Source: Hormiphora californensis (lineage: Eukaryota; Ctenophora; Tentaculata; Cydippida; Pleurobrachiidae). Taken from it: 64,000 bases of DNA. The stretch's first letter is position 1; each line of letters starts with the position of its first letter. A program made the translations under genes and the position numbers. Shown here one piece after another: positions 63,935 through 64,000 of the stretch. Where the stretch lies: the NCBI GenBank assembly GCA_020137815.1, contig CM035361.1, positions 2,470,162 through 2,534,161 of the forward strand. Direction: 5' to 3'. A model generated the notes under the pieces. It ran no database searches. It was not told the origin of the DNA and was given only the letters and a program-made list of their open reading frames with translations.

Positions 63935-64000
63935 TAATGAATAGTGAATAGTGAATAGTGACCGGGTAATGGAGTGAATAGTGAATAGTGACCGGGTAAT
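63935..64000. repeat. Tandem repeat next to the SRF exon 5 donor
   Basis: Units of GTGAATAGTGAATAGTGACC plus GGGTAATGGA follow eight bases after the donor AAG|GTAATGAC and run off the window. Each unit ends in GGGTAAT, echoing the donor. Only two units are visible. Confidence 0.7.

Overview
The window is animal (metazoan) nuclear DNA. It carries split genes with many short exons, GT-AG introns of mostly 50-500 bp, and proteins found in animals: exocyst SEC6/EXOC3, WDR53, atlastin, SWI5, VTI1 t-SNARE, GTPBP1, mitochondrial ribosomal protein mS31 and serum response factor (SRF). A secreted trypsin-like protease with LDLa and SRCR-like modules, compact introns and abundant foldback elements suggest an early-branching invertebrate such as a sponge or cnidarian. 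I cannot name the species.

Layout: 1-2030 is a CR1/L2-like LINE carrying two nested MITEs. 2888-3679 (-) is an NPF-repeat endocytic-type protein. 4537-14674 (-) is EXOC3 in about 21 exons, with a membrane-protein reading frame nested in one intron. 14675-16850 is repeat-rich intergenic DNA. 16851-24900 (+) is the secreted protease. 26258-34700 (-) is WDR53, with a 4.5 kb non-coding LTR element in one intron. About 34593-40322 holds a 2.8 kb tandem duplication covering WDR53 exon 1, the last two atlastin exons and a discoidin-like secreted gene. 38263-45870 (-) is atlastin. 46076-46464 (-) is a small Lys/Arg-tailed protein. 47717-47992 (-) is SWI5. 48773-52925 (-) is VTI1. 54531-58821 (-) is GTPBP1. 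58926-60671 (-) is MRPS31. 61931-63926 (+) is the 5' part of SRF, which runs off the right edge.

The genes are mainly housekeeping: membrane traffic (EXOC3, VTI1, atlastin, NPF protein), GTPases, mitochondrial translation and DNA repair. Seven genes from MRPS31 to WDR53 lie head-to-tail on the minus strand, with as little as 104 bp between them. No functional cluster is evident beyond the shared trafficking theme.

The most unusual signal is in the introns. In EXOC3, WDR53, atlastin, VTI1 and GTPBP1, minisatellites abut a 3' splice site, and in most cases the repeat unit is a copy of that splice acceptor plus the first 9-25 bases of the exon. A second signal is that almost every start codon is preceded by an AG within about six bases, often with acceptor-like context, which would fit spliced-leader trans-splicing or 5'-UTR introns. 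Two stretches (about 49850-50220 and 51780-52740), and probably the distal duplicate near 35880-37250, look like poor long-read consensus and should be read with caution.
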